From: Paraburkholderia unamae
Lineage (GTDB): Bacteria > Pseudomonadota > Gammaproteobacteria > Burkholderiales > Burkholderiaceae
DNA length: 64,000 bases
Direction: 5' to 3'
NCBI RefSeq assembly: GCF_003268775.1
Contig: NZ_QLSU01000002.1
Location: 496,001-560,000 of the forward strand
Shown here: positions 16,654 to 28,852 of the stretch, one piece after another
Layout: each line of letters opens with the position of its first letter
How positions within the stretch are numbered: position 1 is the first letter of the stretch
The notes under the pieces: generated by a model
The model's input: the letters and a program-made list of their open reading frames with translations, nothing else
Databases searched by the model: none
What the model was told of the DNA's origin: nothing
Made by a program: the position numbers and the translations under genes

Positions 16654-17306
16654 CACATTTTCTTCGCGCGGATCTGCGAAATGATGAAGTCCATCACCTG
16701 GAGCGTGCCCGGCAGCGCCTTGTCTTCCGGTGCCTGGATCATGGCCGGGCCGGTCTCGTACTTGCCCTGGATGGCGATGGTCGGCACGCCGTCGATCTTG
16801 TAGGCGTCAAGCAGCCCCTTGTCGCGCTGGAGCGCGCTCTGGGTCGAGAACGAGTTGTACGCTTCCAGGTACTTCTTCGGATCGACGCCCTGGGTTTGCA
16901 GGAACTTGGCCTGGTCTTCCGGCGTGAGCAGGTAGTTCTTGTTCTCGTGGATTTCGTGGAACACGGCCGGCGTGAGCTTTTGCGCGAGGCCGAGCGCGTC
17001 GAGCGCGTAGTACATCTTCGAGTGCGGGATGAAATCGTCACGGAATGCCACCGGCACGCGCTTGAACACGACATCGGGGCCCTGCTTCTTGATCCAGCTT
17101 TCGAGGAACGGGTCGAACTTGTTGCAGTGCGGGCAGCCGTACCAGAAGAACTCGGTCACTTCGATCTTGCCCGCGGGCGCGTCGACCGACTGCGGCGTCT
17201 TCAGGATCGTGTAGTCCTTGCCGGCCACGGGCGCGGCGGGCGAGGCGTGAGCCACCGAGCCGATCAGCGAGAGCGAGAGCAAAAGCGTACCGAGAATTCG
17301 TTTCAT
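16653..17306 (-). CDS. dsbA: Thiol:disulfide interchange protein DsbA
   Basis: A 217-residue periplasmic oxidoreductase that introduces disulfides into exported proteins. A signal peptide (KRILGTLLLSLSLIGSVAHA) precedes the mature part. The thioredoxin-fold active site is FFWYGCPHCNKFDPFL (CPHC, the DsbA dipeptide), and the cis-Pro loop is GVPTIAI. The ATG at 17306 is preferred to the in-frame TTG at 17315. It lies downstream of the SPOR gene on the same strand, a common beta-proteobacterial order. Confidence 0.95.
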   Translation of the reverse strand: MKRILGTLLLSLSLIGSVAHASPAAPVAGKDYTILKTPQSVDAPAGKIEVTEFFWYGCPHCNKFDPFLESWIKKQGPDVVFKRVPVAFRDDFIPHSKMYYALDALGLAQKLTPAVFHEIHENKNYLLTPEDQAKFLQTQGVDPKKYLEAYNSFSTQSALQRDKGLLDAYKIDGVPTIAIQGKYETGPAMIQAPEDKALPGTLQVMDFIISQIRAKKM

Positions 17307-17437
17307 GGCGTTCAAATCCGTTGGGCTTGGACCGGCGGCGGCCGGCTGTTTGCCGCACCGGCGAGGCGCCCGCGCTGCGCAGTGTCCTGCGCGGGCGCGT
17401 CGTCTCGCGTGTGCGGGGGCTTCTTATTGATGGATGG

Positions 17438-17461
17438 GTCCGCGCCGTGCACGGCGCGGAC
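17438..17461 (-). terminator. Perfect 24-bp palindrome after the SPOR gene
   Basis: GTCCGCGCCGTG is followed at once by its reverse complement, beginning five bases after the SPOR stop. It can fold into a strong hairpin but has no U-run, so it may be a processing or stability element between the SPOR gene and dsbA instead of a terminator. Confidence 0.5.
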
Positions 17462-17466
17462 GGCGA

Positions 17467-18312
17467 TTACTGCTTCGTGAAACGGATGACGGCGGTGTCG
17501 ATACCGGCGTCGGACAGGCGCTGACGCGTCGAGTTCATGTCGTCGAACTTCGTGAACGGCCCGATGCGAACCCGATAGTACGTGACGCCGCCGGCGTCGC
17601 GCTGCGTCACCTTCGACTCGAACCCCTGGAACGCGAGGCGCGCGCGCTGCTGCTCCGCGTCGCCCGAGGTCTTGTACGCGCCCACTTGCAGGAAGTAGCC
17701 GGTGTTGGCGTCGCCCGGCGTGGGCGCGGCGTTGCCCTGCGCGGGCTTCGCGGCCGGCGGCGTGGGCACGGCGTTGGCCGGTTTCTGCGGCGCGTTGTTG
17801 GCGAGGATCTGCGCGGGGTTGCTGCTCGAGTTGTTGCCCGAGTTGCTGGCCGTCTGCGGCTTTTTCGCGATGGACGTGCCGCCCGTGACGGTTTCACCCG
17901 TGGACGGTTGCGGCGCGACGGCCACGCCGTTGTTGTTGGCGGCGTTGTTGTTCGAACCCGAGGGCGGCACTTCCACGATCTGCGGTTCTTCGAGCATGCC
18001 CGAGGACTGCGACTGGTTCGTGGTCTGGCCCGGCGCCGTGTTGGGCGGCGTGCTTTGCGCGGCCTGCGGCACCGGCTGGCCAGGCGACTTGCCCTGGAGT
18101 ACGCGGTTCGGGTCGACCTGCTCGTTGTTCTGGCTTGCGTCGGAAGCGGCCGGCGGCGCGACCTTGGAGACGAACGGCGTGGGTGCGCGCGTGATGTAGA
18201 GCGCCACCACCACCGCGATCGCAAGGCCGACGATCAGGCCCAGCACGATGCCGAGAAAGGTTCCCCCGGACTGCTTCGACTGCTGTTTTGTAGTGCGGCG
18301 CGGTTTTGCCAT
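17467..18312 (-). CDS. SPOR-domain (FtsN-like) membrane protein
   Basis: A 281-residue bitopic inner-membrane protein. It has a basic N-terminus (MAKPRRTTKQQSKQ), one transmembrane helix (FLGIVLGLIVGLAIAVVVALYI, about 18-40), and a long Pro/Gln/Asn-rich periplasmic linker. A C-terminal SPOR domain (about 205-281) begins GYFLQVGAYKTSGDAEQQR and contains VTYYRVRIGPF. SPOR domains bind denuded septal peptidoglycan, so a divisome role like FtsN is inferred. In this group it lies directly downstream of argS, as here. Confidence 0.9.
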   Translation of the reverse strand: MAKPRRTTKQQSKQSGGTFLGIVLGLIVGLAIAVVVALYITRAPTPFVSKVAPPAASDASQNNEQVDPNRVLQGKSPGQPVPQAAQSTPPNTAPGQTTNQSQSSGMLEEPQIVEVPPSGSNNNAANNNGVAVAPQPSTGETVTGGTSIAKKPQTASNSGNNSSSNPAQILANNAPQKPANAVPTPPAAKPAQGNAAPTPGDANTGYFLQVGAYKTSGDAEQQRARLAFQGFESKVTQRDAGGVTYYRVRIGPFTKFDDMNSTRQRLSDAGIDTAVIRFTKQ

Positions 18313-18470
18313 CGTCTGAATCACCTGCAAACAAGAGAATCCTGGAACGGCCGTCCGCGCGAGGCGGCGGCCCCAAACATGTCGCTTCGTGCGCTGCGGG
18401 CGGCGGGGGATGTCAGGACATCGCCGCCGCCGTGCTGCCGCAGCACGCGGTTACGTGCGCTTCTGTGCGC

Positions 18471-20255
18471 TTACATGCGCTCGGGCGCGGACACGCCGAT
18501 CACGGCGAGACCGTTCGCGAGCACGCGGCGCGTGGCCGCGAGCAGGGCGACGCGGGCGTCGCGCTCGGCGACGTCGTCGACGAGAACGCGTTCGGCATTG
18601 TAGAACGAGTGAAACTCAGCGGCGAGTTCGCGCAGGTAGAACGCCACGGCGTGCGGGGCGAGTTCGCTGGCCGCGTGCGTGAGCATGTCGGTGAATTCGC
18701 CGAGTTTCGCGATGAGCGCGAGCGCGCGCTCGCTCGACAGCGGCGCGAGATCGACCTTGGGCAGCGCGGCCAGATCGCCGCCGAACTTGCCCTGCCAGTC
18801 GCCGAGGATCGACGAGATGCGCGCGTGCGCATACTGCACGTAGTACACCGGGTTTTCGTCGTTTTCCTTCAGCGCGAGGTCGATGTCGAACACGAATTCG
18901 GTGTCGGCCTTGCGCGAGATGAGGAAAAAGCGCACGGCGTCGCGGCCGCGGCGGATGGTCGCTTCGTCGAGCAGATCGGGCGAGACTTCGCTGCCGGGGT
19001 TCGCGCCGCCCGACCATTCGATCAGGTCGCGCACCGTCACGTAGCTGCCCGCGCGCTTGGAGATTTTCACTTCCTGGCCGTCGCGCATCACCGTGACCAT
19101 CTTGTGCAGCACGTAGTCGGGATAGCCCTTCGGAATGCCGATGCCGAGCGCTTGCAGGCCCGCGCGCACGCGCGCGATGGTGCCGTGGTGGTCGGAGCCC
19201 TGCACGTTGATGACCTTCGTGAAGCCGCGCTCCCACTTGGTGACGTGGTAGGCCACGTCAGGCAGGAAGTACGTGTAGGTGCCGTCGGACTTGCGCATCA
19301 CGCGGTCCTTGTCGTCGCCGTAGTCGGTGGTCTTGAGCCACAGCGCGCCGTCCTGCTCGTAGGTCTCGCCCGAGGCGACCAGCGCCTCGACGGTCTTTTC
19401 CACGCGGCCTTCGGTGTAGAGCGACGACTCCAGGTAGTAGCGGTCGAACTTCACGCCGAACGCCTGCAAGTCGAGATCCTGCTCGTGCCGCAGATAGGCC
19501 ACGGCGAAGCGGCGGATCGCTTCGAGGTTCTCGGGGTCTTTCTCGCCCGTGACGGGCTCGCCGTCCTTGGCCGTGACGGTTTCGCCCGCAAGATAGTCGC
19601 GCGCGATGTCGGCGATGTATTCGCCGTTGTACGCCGCCTCGGGCCATTCGGCGTCGCCGGGCTTGAAGCCGCGTGCGCGCGCCTGGGTGGAGACGGCGAG
19701 GTTGCCGATCTGCACGCCCGCGTCGTTGTAGTAGAACTCGCGGTGCACGTCGAAGCCTTGCGAGGCGAGCACGTTCGAGATGGCGTCGCCGAGCGCGGCC
19801 TGGCGGCCGTGGCCCACGTGCAGCGGCCCCGTGGGGTTGGCCGAGACGAACTCGACGAGCACGCGCTTGCCGGCTTCGCGCTGCGAGCGGCCGAACGCCT
19901 CGCCCTGCTCGAACACGGCGCCGATCACGGCGCGCTTCGCGTTGGCGGTCAGACGCAGGTTGATGAAGCCGGGGCCGGCCACTTCGGCCGCCTCGACGAG
20001 GCCGGCTGCCTCGGGCTGGGCAAGCGCGGCGTCGACGATCTGCTGGGCGAGCTGGCGCGGGTTCGCGCGCATGGGCTTGGCGAGCTGCATCGCGACGTTG
20101 CAGGCGACGTCGCCGTGCGCGGCGACCTTCGGGCGCTCGAGCGTGATCGCGGGCACGACGAATGCGGCTTCGCTCGCGCCTTCGGTGGCCTTCGCCACCT
20201 GGGCGACAGCTTGCGCGAGCAGGGTCTCCAGGGTGTGTTTCTGTGCGGGCAGCAT
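18471..20255 (-). CDS. argS: Arginyl-tRNA synthetase
   Basis: Class I synthetase (594 aa) charging tRNAArg. The N-terminal Add-1 domain is followed by the HIGH-type motif in [19 protein letters not shown], the insert [13 protein letters not shown], and the KMSKS equivalent [12 protein letters not shown]. The C-terminal anticodon-binding helical domain ends with ALAVIG-type sequence. Full length, no oddities. A small inverted repeat TAGCA-GG-TGCTA (20464-20475) stands in its upstream region near a TAAAAT -10-like sequence. Confidence 0.97.
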   Translation of the reverse strand: MLPAQKHTLETLLAQAVAQVAKATEGASEAAFVVPAITLERPKVAAHGDVACNVAMQLAKPMRANPRQLAQQIVDAALAQPEAAGLVEAAEVAGPGFINLRLTANAKRAVIGAVFEQGEAFGRSQREAGKRVLVEFVSANPTGPLHVGHGRQAALGDAISNVLASQGFDVHREFYYNDAGVQIGNLAVSTQARARGFKPGDAEWPEAAYNGEYIADIARDYLAGETVTAKDGEPVTGEKDPENLEAIRRFAVAYLRHEQDLDLQAFGVKFDRYYLESSLYTEGRVEKTVEALVASGETYEQDGALWLKTTDYGDDKDRVMRKSDGTYTYFLPDVAYHVTKWERGFTKVINVQGSDHHGTIARVRAGLQALGIGIPKGYPDYVLHKMVTVMRDGQEVKISKRAGSYVTVRDLIEWSGGANPGSEVSPDLLDEATIRRGRDAVRFFLISRKADTEFVFDIDLALKENDENPVYYVQYAHARISSILGDWQGKFGGDLAALPKVDLAPLSSERALALIAKLGEFTDMLTHAASELAPHAVAFYLRELAAEFHSFYNAERVLVDDVAERDARVALLAATRRVLANGLAVIGVSAPERM

Positions 20256-20576
20256 GCTGGTTGCAAGTCCTGTGCGGGTAATGGGATGCGGGGCCGGCGT
20301 ACCGTGGGCCTGGGCCCCGGCTTGCCGGCGCGGGCCGCCGGTACGGCTGCGGGCGCCGGCCTTGCGGCGAGATGCCGCGTTGGCTGGCGGCCTCGTTGCG
20401 GCAGGCGGCGTGGCGGCGCACTCGGGCGCCGCGCCCTGCGGGTAATTCCGTCCTGACGGATTTTAGCAGGTGCTAATATGTGAAATGAGGTAGCGCGACA
20501 CGGGCCGCCTTGGCCCGCCTGGCGTCGCAGGCCGGGAAGTCAGGCGCGGATCCGAAAAATCATAAAGGGAACAGAC
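20256..20576. other. Divergent intergenic region, argS / DUF1840 gene
   Basis: 321 bases. Most is GC-rich, G/C-skewed sequence; the last 115 bases are AT-richer. They hold the inverted repeat TAGCAGGTGCTA (20464-20475) and, on the minus strand, TGCTAAAAT, a fair extended -10 for argS. No gene was seen. Confidence 0.5.
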
Positions 20577-20903
20577 ATGCTGGTTACTTTTAAATGTCAC
20601 GCGGCGCCCGACGTCACGATGCTGGAGAACCTCGCACAATACCTCCTCGGCATTATCGGCAAGCGGCTCGGCCCGCACGGCGTGATTACCCATGACGAAC
20701 TCGACACCGCTATCGCCAAGCTCGAAGCGGCCATCGCCACGGACAAGAAAGAGCGCCACGAGCAGGAAGGCCACTATCACGAAGGCGAGGATGGCCACTT
20801 GCATCACGAACTGCCGGTCGGCCTCGCACAACGCGCCTTCCCGTTCCTCGACATGCTGCGCGCTGCGAAGAAGGAAGAAAACGATATCGTTTGGGGCATC
20901 TGA
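20577..20903 (+). CDS. DUF1840 protein
   Basis: A 108-residue protein beginning MLVTFKCHAAPDVTMLENLAQYLL, the hallmark of DUF1840, a beta-proteobacterial family of unknown function. It has a helix-rich middle (DTAIAKLEAAIATDKKER) and a striking His/Glu cluster HEQEGHYHEGEDGHLHHEL that could bind metal (inference). The C-terminus PFLDMLRAAKKEENDIVWGI is typical. A perfect terminator follows. Confidence 0.88.
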   Translation: MLVTFKCHAAPDVTMLENLAQYLLGIIGKRLGPHGVITHDELDTAIAKLEAAIATDKKERHEQEGHYHEGEDGHLHHELPVGLAQRAFPFLDMLRAAKKEENDIVWGI

Positions 20904-20955
20904 CGCGCCCGAACTGCGCGGCGCCACGGCGGCTGCGCGCGACTTCCGCGATTCC

Positions 20956-20993
20956 AAAAGCAACGAGCCCGCATGTGCGGGCTCGTTGCTTTT
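20956..20993. terminator. Strong bidirectional terminator
   Basis: AAAAGCAACGAGCCCGCA (20956-20973) and its exact reverse complement (20976-20993) form an 18-bp stem with A and T flanks, between the DUF1840 gene and the convergent small secreted protein gene. Confidence 0.93.
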
Positions 20994-21015
20994 ATGCGGG
21001 GCGTGTCGCCTCGAA

Positions 21016-21219
21016 TCACTCGCTGGCGGCCGCGGGTTCGGCGGCGGAGGCGGCCGACTTCTTCTCCTTTTTCTTCTTCGGCTTCTTCACGTGCTTTTCG
21101 GTGGGCGCCGAGTACGACGACACCGGGCTTGCCTGCTGCGGGGCGGCCGGCTGGGCGAACGACGGCTGCGCGAGCGCCGCGACACCGAAGGCGGTCAACA
21201 TCAACATCAGCTTCTTCAT
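21016..21219 (-). CDS. Small secreted lysine/alanine-rich protein
   Basis: A 67-residue protein with a clear signal peptide (MKKLMLMLTAFGVAALAQPSFA), then Gln/Ala/Pro sequence and the basic cluster KHVKKPKKKKEKKSAASAAEP. Mature length is only about 45 residues with no fold predicted. It is a conserved-looking Burkholderia small exported protein of unknown function. GAGAAAATCGT precedes the ATG. Confidence 0.7.
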   Translation of the reverse strand: MKKLMLMLTAFGVAALAQPSFAQPAAPQQASPVSSYSAPTEKHVKKPKKKKEKKSAASAAEPAAASE

Positions 21220-21415
21220 ACGATTTTCTCCGTCGTGGTTGCTGCGATTTTGCGTTTTAAGGATTTGCTGATAATCGAGCCGGCGCGGCGGCGCACCCGG
21301 TGCGGCACCATGCCTGGCCGGGCCATCTTACAAAGCCGAAAAATTGCGCGCGCGTAATCTTCACCTTGCCGGATGGCGTATGTCGGGCGGTGACAACAGA
21401 GGGCGCGCAGCGGGG

Positions 21416-21442
21416 AGAAGCGCGCCGCCCGAGGCGGCGCGC
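21416..21442 (-). terminator. Probable metH terminator
   Basis: GCGCGCCGCC (21420-21429) pairs perfectly with GGCGGCGCGC (21433-21442) over a three-base loop, just past the metH stop. On the minus strand only TTCT follows, so termination may be partial. Confidence 0.65.
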
Positions 21443-21450
21443 GGCGGTGC

Positions 21451-24168
<2,718 letters not shown>

Positions 24169-24245
24169 GGCGTGGGACCGGATCGTAGGTTGTCGTGTGT
24201 GAGCGGGGGCTTTCGAGCGAGAGGGGAGCGGCGATCAAACGGCGC

Positions 24246-25325
24246 TCAGGCGGCGTCGCGATACTGGCCGGGCCAGCGGCGCGGCTTGATCTCGGCGAGC
24301 GCTTTCGCGATGGCCGCGATGTGCTCGGGCGTCGTGCCGCAGCAGCCGCCCGCCACGTTCACGAGACCGGCGCTCGCGAATTCCTTGAGCAGTCCGGACG
24401 TGTCGGCGGGCAATTCGTCGAAGCCCGTGTCGCTCATCGGGTTGGGCAAGCCCGCGTTCGGGTAGCACGAGACATAGGTGTCGCACAGCTTCGCGAGCTC
24501 GGCGATGTACGGGCGCATGAGCGCCGCGCCCAATGCGCAGTTCAGGCCGAACGTGAGCGGCTTCGCGTGGCGCAGCGAGTTCCAGAACGCCTCGACGGTC
24601 TGGCCCGAGAGAATGCGGCCCGAGGCGTCGGTCACGGTGCCCGAGATCATGATCGGCAGGTTCTCGCCGGTGTCTTCGAAAAGCTGGTCGAGCGCGAACA
24701 GCGCCGCCTTGGCGTTGAGCGTGTCGAAGATCGTCTCGACGAGGAACAGGTCGCAGCCGCCGTCCATGAGCGCCTTGGCCTGCTCGTAGTACGCGTGGCG
24801 CAGTTCCTCGAACGTGACGTTGCGCGCGCCCGGATCGTTCACGTCGGGCGAGATGCTCGCCGTTTTCGGCGTCGGCCCGATCGCGCCCGCGACGAAGCGC
24901 GGCTTGTCCGGCGTCGAGTACTTGTCGCACGCGGCGCGCGCGAGCTTCGCCGACTCCACGTTCATCTCCACGGCCAGTTCGCCCATGCCGTAATCGTCCT
25001 GGGCCACCGTGGTCGCGCCGAACGTGTTGGTCTCGATGATGTCCGCGCCCGCCGCGAGGTATTGCTCGTGAATCTCGCTGATGATCTGCGGCTGCGTGAG
25101 CGAGAGCAGTTCGTTATTGCCCTTGATGTCGCGCGGGTAATCCTTGAAGCGCTCGCCGCGGTAGGCGGCTTCGTCGAGCTTGTAGCGCTGGATCATCGTG
25201 CCCATCGCGCCGTCGAGAATCACGATGCGCGAGGCGAGCTGCGCGGGAAGCGCTGCGCCGCGCGTGTATTTGGCGTCTGCGGCGGGGCGCGAGGCGTGCG
25301 AGGCTTGGGCTGCTGGCTGGTTCAT
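24246..25325 (-). CDS. metH: Methionine synthase, homocysteine S-methyltransferase subunit
   Basis: A 359-residue protein equal to the first MetH module. It opens with [20 protein letters not shown], contains [20 protein letters not shown] and the family signature [10 protein letters not shown], and ends with the zinc-ligand cysteines NCALGA and [10 protein letters not shown]. It binds and activates homocysteine for methyl transfer from the cobalamin module encoded just downstream. The N-terminal 25 residues are an Ala/Ser extension. Being separate from the rest of MetH is the usual state in this group. Confidence 0.94.
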   Translation of the reverse strand: MNQPAAQASHASRPAADAKYTRGAALPAQLASRIVILDGAMGTMIQRYKLDEAAYRGERFKDYPRDIKGNNELLSLTQPQIISEIHEQYLAAGADIIETNTFGATTVAQDDYGMGELAVEMNVESAKLARAACDKYSTPDKPRFVAGAIGPTPKTASISPDVNDPGARNVTFEELRHAYYEQAKALMDGGCDLFLVETIFDTLNAKAALFALDQLFEDTGENLPIMISGTVTDASGRILSGQTVEAFWNSLRHAKPLTFGLNCALGAALMRPYIAELAKLCDTYVSCYPNAGLPNPMSDTGFDELPADTSGLLKEFASAGLVNVAGGCCGTTPEHIAAIAKALAEIKPRRWPGQYRDAA

Positions 25326-25470
25326 GGGTCGCGGGCGGGCGTGGCGCCGGTTGGACTGGGAAACCCATTATTGTAGCCGCAGCCGGGGCGGCCCGCTGGC
25401 CGGGGGATCGCCCGTCATGCCCGGCGGGCCGGGCGGACAGCGGGGGCCGCGTGCGGCGAAGGGCCAAAAG

Positions 25471-25503
25471 AAAACCCCGCCCGGCCAAAGCCGGACGGGG
25501 TTT
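25471..25503 (-). terminator. Terminator of the DUF3567 gene
   Basis: On the minus strand CCCCGtCCGG and CCGGgCGGGG form a stem (one mismatch) over a CTTTGG loop, followed by TTTTCTTTT. It lies 46 bases past the DUF3567 stop. Confidence 0.88.
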
Positions 25504-25548
25504 CGTGCGGAGGACGCCGCGCGTTGAGTGCCGCTGGGTGCGCGCGCG

Positions 25549-25806
25549 TCAGTGAAGCACGACGGGTTGCTGCATGAGGCTGTCGAATTGCCCGAGAAAT
25601 TCGTCGACTTCGTCGAGCGACTGATCTTCTTTCATCAGCTTTTGCACGTCTTCGCGAAAACGCGCCGCCATCACGCCGTCAATGAAGATCTCGCGGCGCG
25701 CATTTTTGTCGACGATTTCATAGCCGCCCGCGCGCATGGCGCTGTGGCCGTCCTGCGGAGGAAACTCGACGACGCAATAGTTGGGGCTGTTGTAGATCAT
25801 TTGCAT
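25549..25806 (-). CDS. DUF3567 protein
   Basis: An 85-residue protein, MQMIYNSPNYCVVEFPPQDG at the start, then GGYEIVDKNARREIFIDG and the helix VDEFLGQFDSLMQQPVVLH. It matches DUF3567, a short beta-proteobacterial family of unknown function. It is soluble, with no signal peptide, is monocistronic and has its own terminator. AAGGAGTGTCGCC precedes the ATG, a good ribosome site. Confidence 0.88.
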   Translation of the reverse strand: MQMIYNSPNYCVVEFPPQDGHSAMRAGGYEIVDKNARREIFIDGVMAARFREDVQKLMKEDQSLDEVDEFLGQFDSLMQQPVVLH

Positions 25807-25979
25807 GGCGACACTCCTTTTTCCTGTGCTCCCAGACCTTCTCGGTCAATACTTGGAGCGTTCGTTCTGGAATTCAAGGGGTGGGTTCCGCATCACCTCT
25901 TATGTGGACTGCTCTCCCTTTTCGCTTGCACTTCGACTGCGTCTGCTGCCACTGCGGTAATGCCTTTCGTTCGAACTGC

Positions 25980-26768
25980 TTAGACCAACTGCTTGAGAAA
26001 CGTTTCCAGCAACGCCGTGAAACGATGCGACTCTTCTACCGGGGCCAGATGCGCTGCATCGAGCACCACGAAATGCGACCCCTCTATGGCGCGCGCCAGC
26101 GCCTGCGTGAGCGTGGCGGGCGTGCCGTTGTCGAAGCGGCCCGCAACGGCGAGCGTGGGCACGCGCAGTTGCGCGAGACGCGCCGCGGCGTCGAAGTCGC
26201 GCAATGCTTCGCAGGCCATTGCATAGCCTTCCGAAGGGGTCCGTAATAAAACGTCACAAATTTGCTGCACGGTTTGCGCGTGCGCGTGGCGAAAGTCTTC
26301 GGTGAACCAGCGCGCCATCGTCGCGTCGGCGAGCGCCGCAAGACCGTCGCGCCGCACGGTGGCCGCGCGCTCGTTCCAGGTCGCGCGTGCTTCGGGGGGC
26401 GTGTGGCTCGCCGTGTCGCACAGCGTGAGCGTGATGACGCGATCGGGGTAGTCGAGCGCGAACTGCTGCGCGATCATGCCGCCCATCGACATGCCGACGA
26501 GATGCGCCTGCTCGATGCCGGTTGCGTCGAAGAGCGCGGCGAGGTCGGCGGCCAGTTGCGCGAAGCCGAACGGCTCGCTTGCCACCGCGCTTGCGCCGTG
26601 GCCGCGCACGTCGTGGCGCAGCACGCTATGGCGATGGCGGAAATGTCCGGCGAGCGTGTCCCACACGGAAAGATCGCCGCCCAGTTGGTGAATGAACGCC
26701 AGCGCGGACCCGCCGCTCCTGTCGTCGAAGACATAGTGCGTATCGATGCCGTTGACAGTCACTTGCAT
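25980..26768 (-). CDS. PcaD-like alpha/beta hydrolase
   Basis: A 262-residue hydrolase resembling 3-oxoadipate enol-lactonase. It has an oxyanion-region FIHQLGGDLSVWD, RHDVRGHGAS, a nucleophile elbow GMSMGGMIAQ (Ser near 94), Asp in VAGRFDNGTP and His in DAAHLAPVEE. PcaD usually has FLHSLG and its genes sit with other beta-ketoadipate genes; none are here, so another lactone or ester could be the substrate. The gene is isolated, with AAGGAGGAACCC before the ATG. Confidence 0.8.
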   Translation of the reverse strand: MQVTVNGIDTHYVFDDRSGGSALAFIHQLGGDLSVWDTLAGHFRHRHSVLRHDVRGHGASAVASEPFGFAQLAADLAALFDATGIEQAHLVGMSMGGMIAQQFALDYPDRVITLTLCDTASHTPPEARATWNERAATVRRDGLAALADATMARWFTEDFRHAHAQTVQQICDVLLRTPSEGYAMACEALRDFDAAARLAQLRVPTLAVAGRFDNGTPATLTQALARAIEGSHFVVLDAAHLAPVEESHRFTALLETFLKQLV

Positions 26769-27189
26769 GGGTTCCTCCTTCGCCTTCCAGGCTGGGAGTC
26801 AAGCCGTTTGCGAGGTACTGCGTGCACGCGATGCCAGGTGCAGCAAGCCGCGCGCCCAAAGCTCGCGGATGAAGCGCGTTGCGATGTTCCTACCTTGTTG
26901 GTCGCGTCCCTGTTTGCTGCGTCGTTTGTTGTGCAGGCGCTGCTTTTTGTCCGCTTTTTGCAGCGTGATTTTGTGTTGGTGCCGTGTTGGTCCCTGAGTG
27001 CGCGCGGTGCCGTGCTGTCGCGTTCTTCTTGCGTATCGTCTGTTAATTTTTCGGCCCCTGGGCCGTGGTTCATTCCGCGCACAAGGCCTTGCAGTCATCG
27101 CCGCAAGGCACGATTCCAGTATGCGCTATTTCGTGCGTTCATGTCGTGAAGCGGGCCGCCCGAATGGCAGTGTTCGTGCGCTTGCGCGC
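26769..27189. other. Strand-skewed intergenic region
   Basis: 421 bases between two minus-strand genes. The plus strand is G/T-rich and C/A-poor (about 26885-27060), so a minus-strand transcript would be A/C-rich and poor in G. That composition suits Rho loading after the DUF3108 gene or an unstructured leader for the PcaD-like gene. Short frames in all directions lack family resemblance; I call none. Confidence 0.45.
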
Positions 27190-28695
27190 TCAAGGGTGCT
27201 CGGGCGCGGGGCCGGGTGAGGCGGTGGAAGGTTCTGCGCCATCCACCGGCGTTTGCGGCATGGATTCTGTCTGCATATTCGCAGGTGGAGCGCCGGGTTG
27301 CGTCGGCGCTTGGGGCGCGGGTTGTGCCTGTGATTGTCCCTGCGATGGCGGCTGCGCTTCGCCTGGCTGCGCGGGCGGCATTGCGGATTGTGGCGACGTT
27401 GTGTCGGGCGTTGCGTTTGGCGTGACGGCGGGTACCGCCCCGGGCGCTTCGTTTGGCGCGGCGTTGGATGTTGCGCCTGGCGTTGCCGTGGCCGTGGCCG
27501 TGGCCGCGTCGGGCGTTGGCGCGCTCGCGTTCTGTGCGGCGGCCGGCACCGTGAGCTCGCCGCGCCACACCAGCTCGAACTGCGTGCCGTTTGGCTCGGT
27601 CTGCAAGAGCCGCACCGGCAGCCAGCCGAGCGAGGGCGCAAGCCACACGTCGATGCGTCGCTTGTCGCCCTCGCGGCGCGGCAGGCGCATGAAGTGGCGC
27701 GCCGTGACGTAGCCATGATCGGTGCCCACCGTTTCGTCGCCGATCGTGGTGATGGGCCAGGTCTCGCCGCTGTCGTTGTCGGCCACATAGAACTCGCGCG
27801 TGACGCCGGGCTTATACGCGTCGGGGTCGCCGCGCACGAGACTCGCGAGCTGCATGATCATGCTGAAGCGGTCTTGCGCGCCATCGCTCAGCGCGAGCGA
27901 ATTGGGCGTGCGCGTGAAGACGATCTGCTTGTCCGTGCGATTGAACACCGTCACGTTCGAGGGGCGATGGCCGCGCGTTTCGATGTACTGATCGGGTGCG
28001 AGGCCAAAGGCGTCGACGTGGCCCTTGCTCGTCCAGGTAAAGGTGCCGACGAAGGGCAAGGGCACGGACACGACCATCTCGTAGCGCTGGCCGTCGCTCG
28101 ACCAGTGGATCGTGCCGGGCTGATTGCGCACGCCGTTATAGAACGTGTCGTATTGCAGCTCGCCCGATGGCGGCACCGAGAATTTCACGCCGTGCGAAGC
28201 CTGCGTGGCCTGCGCCGAGGGTTGCTTGCCGTTGCCGGGCGCGGCGCTCGCCGTGCCGCTGCCACCGGCGCCCGCGGCGGGGGCCGAAGCGGCGGCTTCG
28301 GGCGCGGAGGCCGCCTGCGTGTCGGGCTTGGCCGCCGGCGGCGAGGCGGGCGTTTTGGGATGCGGTTTGGGCGGCGTGATCGCCCGCAACGTGTGCGGCT
28401 CGGCGGGCTTGGGCGCGGGTTTCGGCGCGGCCGCCTGCGGCGCGGGTGCAGGACCGGCGGGCCGTGCCTCGCGCTCGATGCGCTCGGGCTTGAGCAGCGC
28501 CACCTGCACCGGCACGCGCACATGCGCGGCGCTCGGCGGTGCGCCGTGATGCCGCTCGAACCACTCGGCCGCGAGCCAGTGCAGCACCGTCACCGCGATG
28601 AACACGCCGATCCAGCGCCACGGGCGGGTGCGCCGCGGCGTGTGTGCGTCGTGGTTCTGGCGGCGTGCCTTGCGTGAGGCGGCGGAGGTGGACAT
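27190..28695 (-). CDS. DUF3108 membrane-anchored protein
   Basis: A 501-residue protein with one N-terminal transmembrane anchor (WIGVFIAVTVLHWLAAEWF), a long Pro/Ala/Lys linker, and a DUF3108 domain (about 165-385). The domain starts FSVPPSGELQYDTFYNGV and includes YIETRGHRPSNVTVFNR. A low-complexity Ala/Pro/Thr tail of about 110 residues follows. The domain resembles lipocalin-like or LolA/B-like periplasmic folds; its function is not known. The ATG at 28695 follows GGCGGAGGTG-type sequence on the sense strand and excludes a Thr-rich non-family extension. In relatives it lies next to purN, which is not seen here. Confidence 0.85.
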   Translation of the reverse strand: MSTSAASRKARRQNHDAHTPRRTRPWRWIGVFIAVTVLHWLAAEWFERHHGAPPSAAHVRVPVQVALLKPERIEREARPAGPAPAPQAAAPKPAPKPAEPHTLRAITPPKPHPKTPASPPAAKPDTQAASAPEAAASAPAAGAGGSGTASAAPGNGKQPSAQATQASHGVKFSVPPSGELQYDTFYNGVRNQPGTIHWSSDGQRYEMVVSVPLPFVGTFTWTSKGHVDAFGLAPDQYIETRGHRPSNVTVFNRTDKQIVFTRTPNSLALSDGAQDRFSMIMQLASLVRGDPDAYKPGVTREFYVADNDSGETWPITTIGDETVGTDHGYVTARHFMRLPRREGDKRRIDVWLAPSLGWLPVRLLQTEPNGTQFELVWRGELTVPAAAQNASAPTPDAATATATATPGATSNAAPNEAPGAVPAVTPNATPDTTSPQSAMPPAQPGEAQPPSQGQSQAQPAPQAPTQPGAPPANMQTESMPQTPVDGAEPSTASPGPAPEHP

Positions 28696-28852
28696 CGGGC
28701 GGGTCGTGGCGTTCGTGACGGTCGTGACGTTTCTGGGCGTCGGGGCGGCTTGGGTACACACGCTAATGTGACACAACCCGCCGCGTCCGCGCAGAAAGCG
28801 GCGCGCTCACGAAGCGGGCCCGGTCGCCCACCGGCATCGCGAATGCCGGCGT

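Noticed and set aside
25326..25548. Possible SAH, SAM or cobalamin riboswitch ahead of split metH
   Set aside because: I looked for the conserved cores on the minus strand and found none; only the terminator of the DUF3567 gene is structured.
26746..27149. Small ORFs on both strands between the PcaD-like and DUF3108 genes
   Set aside because: None has a ribosome site, family resemblance or codon use like the neighbours.
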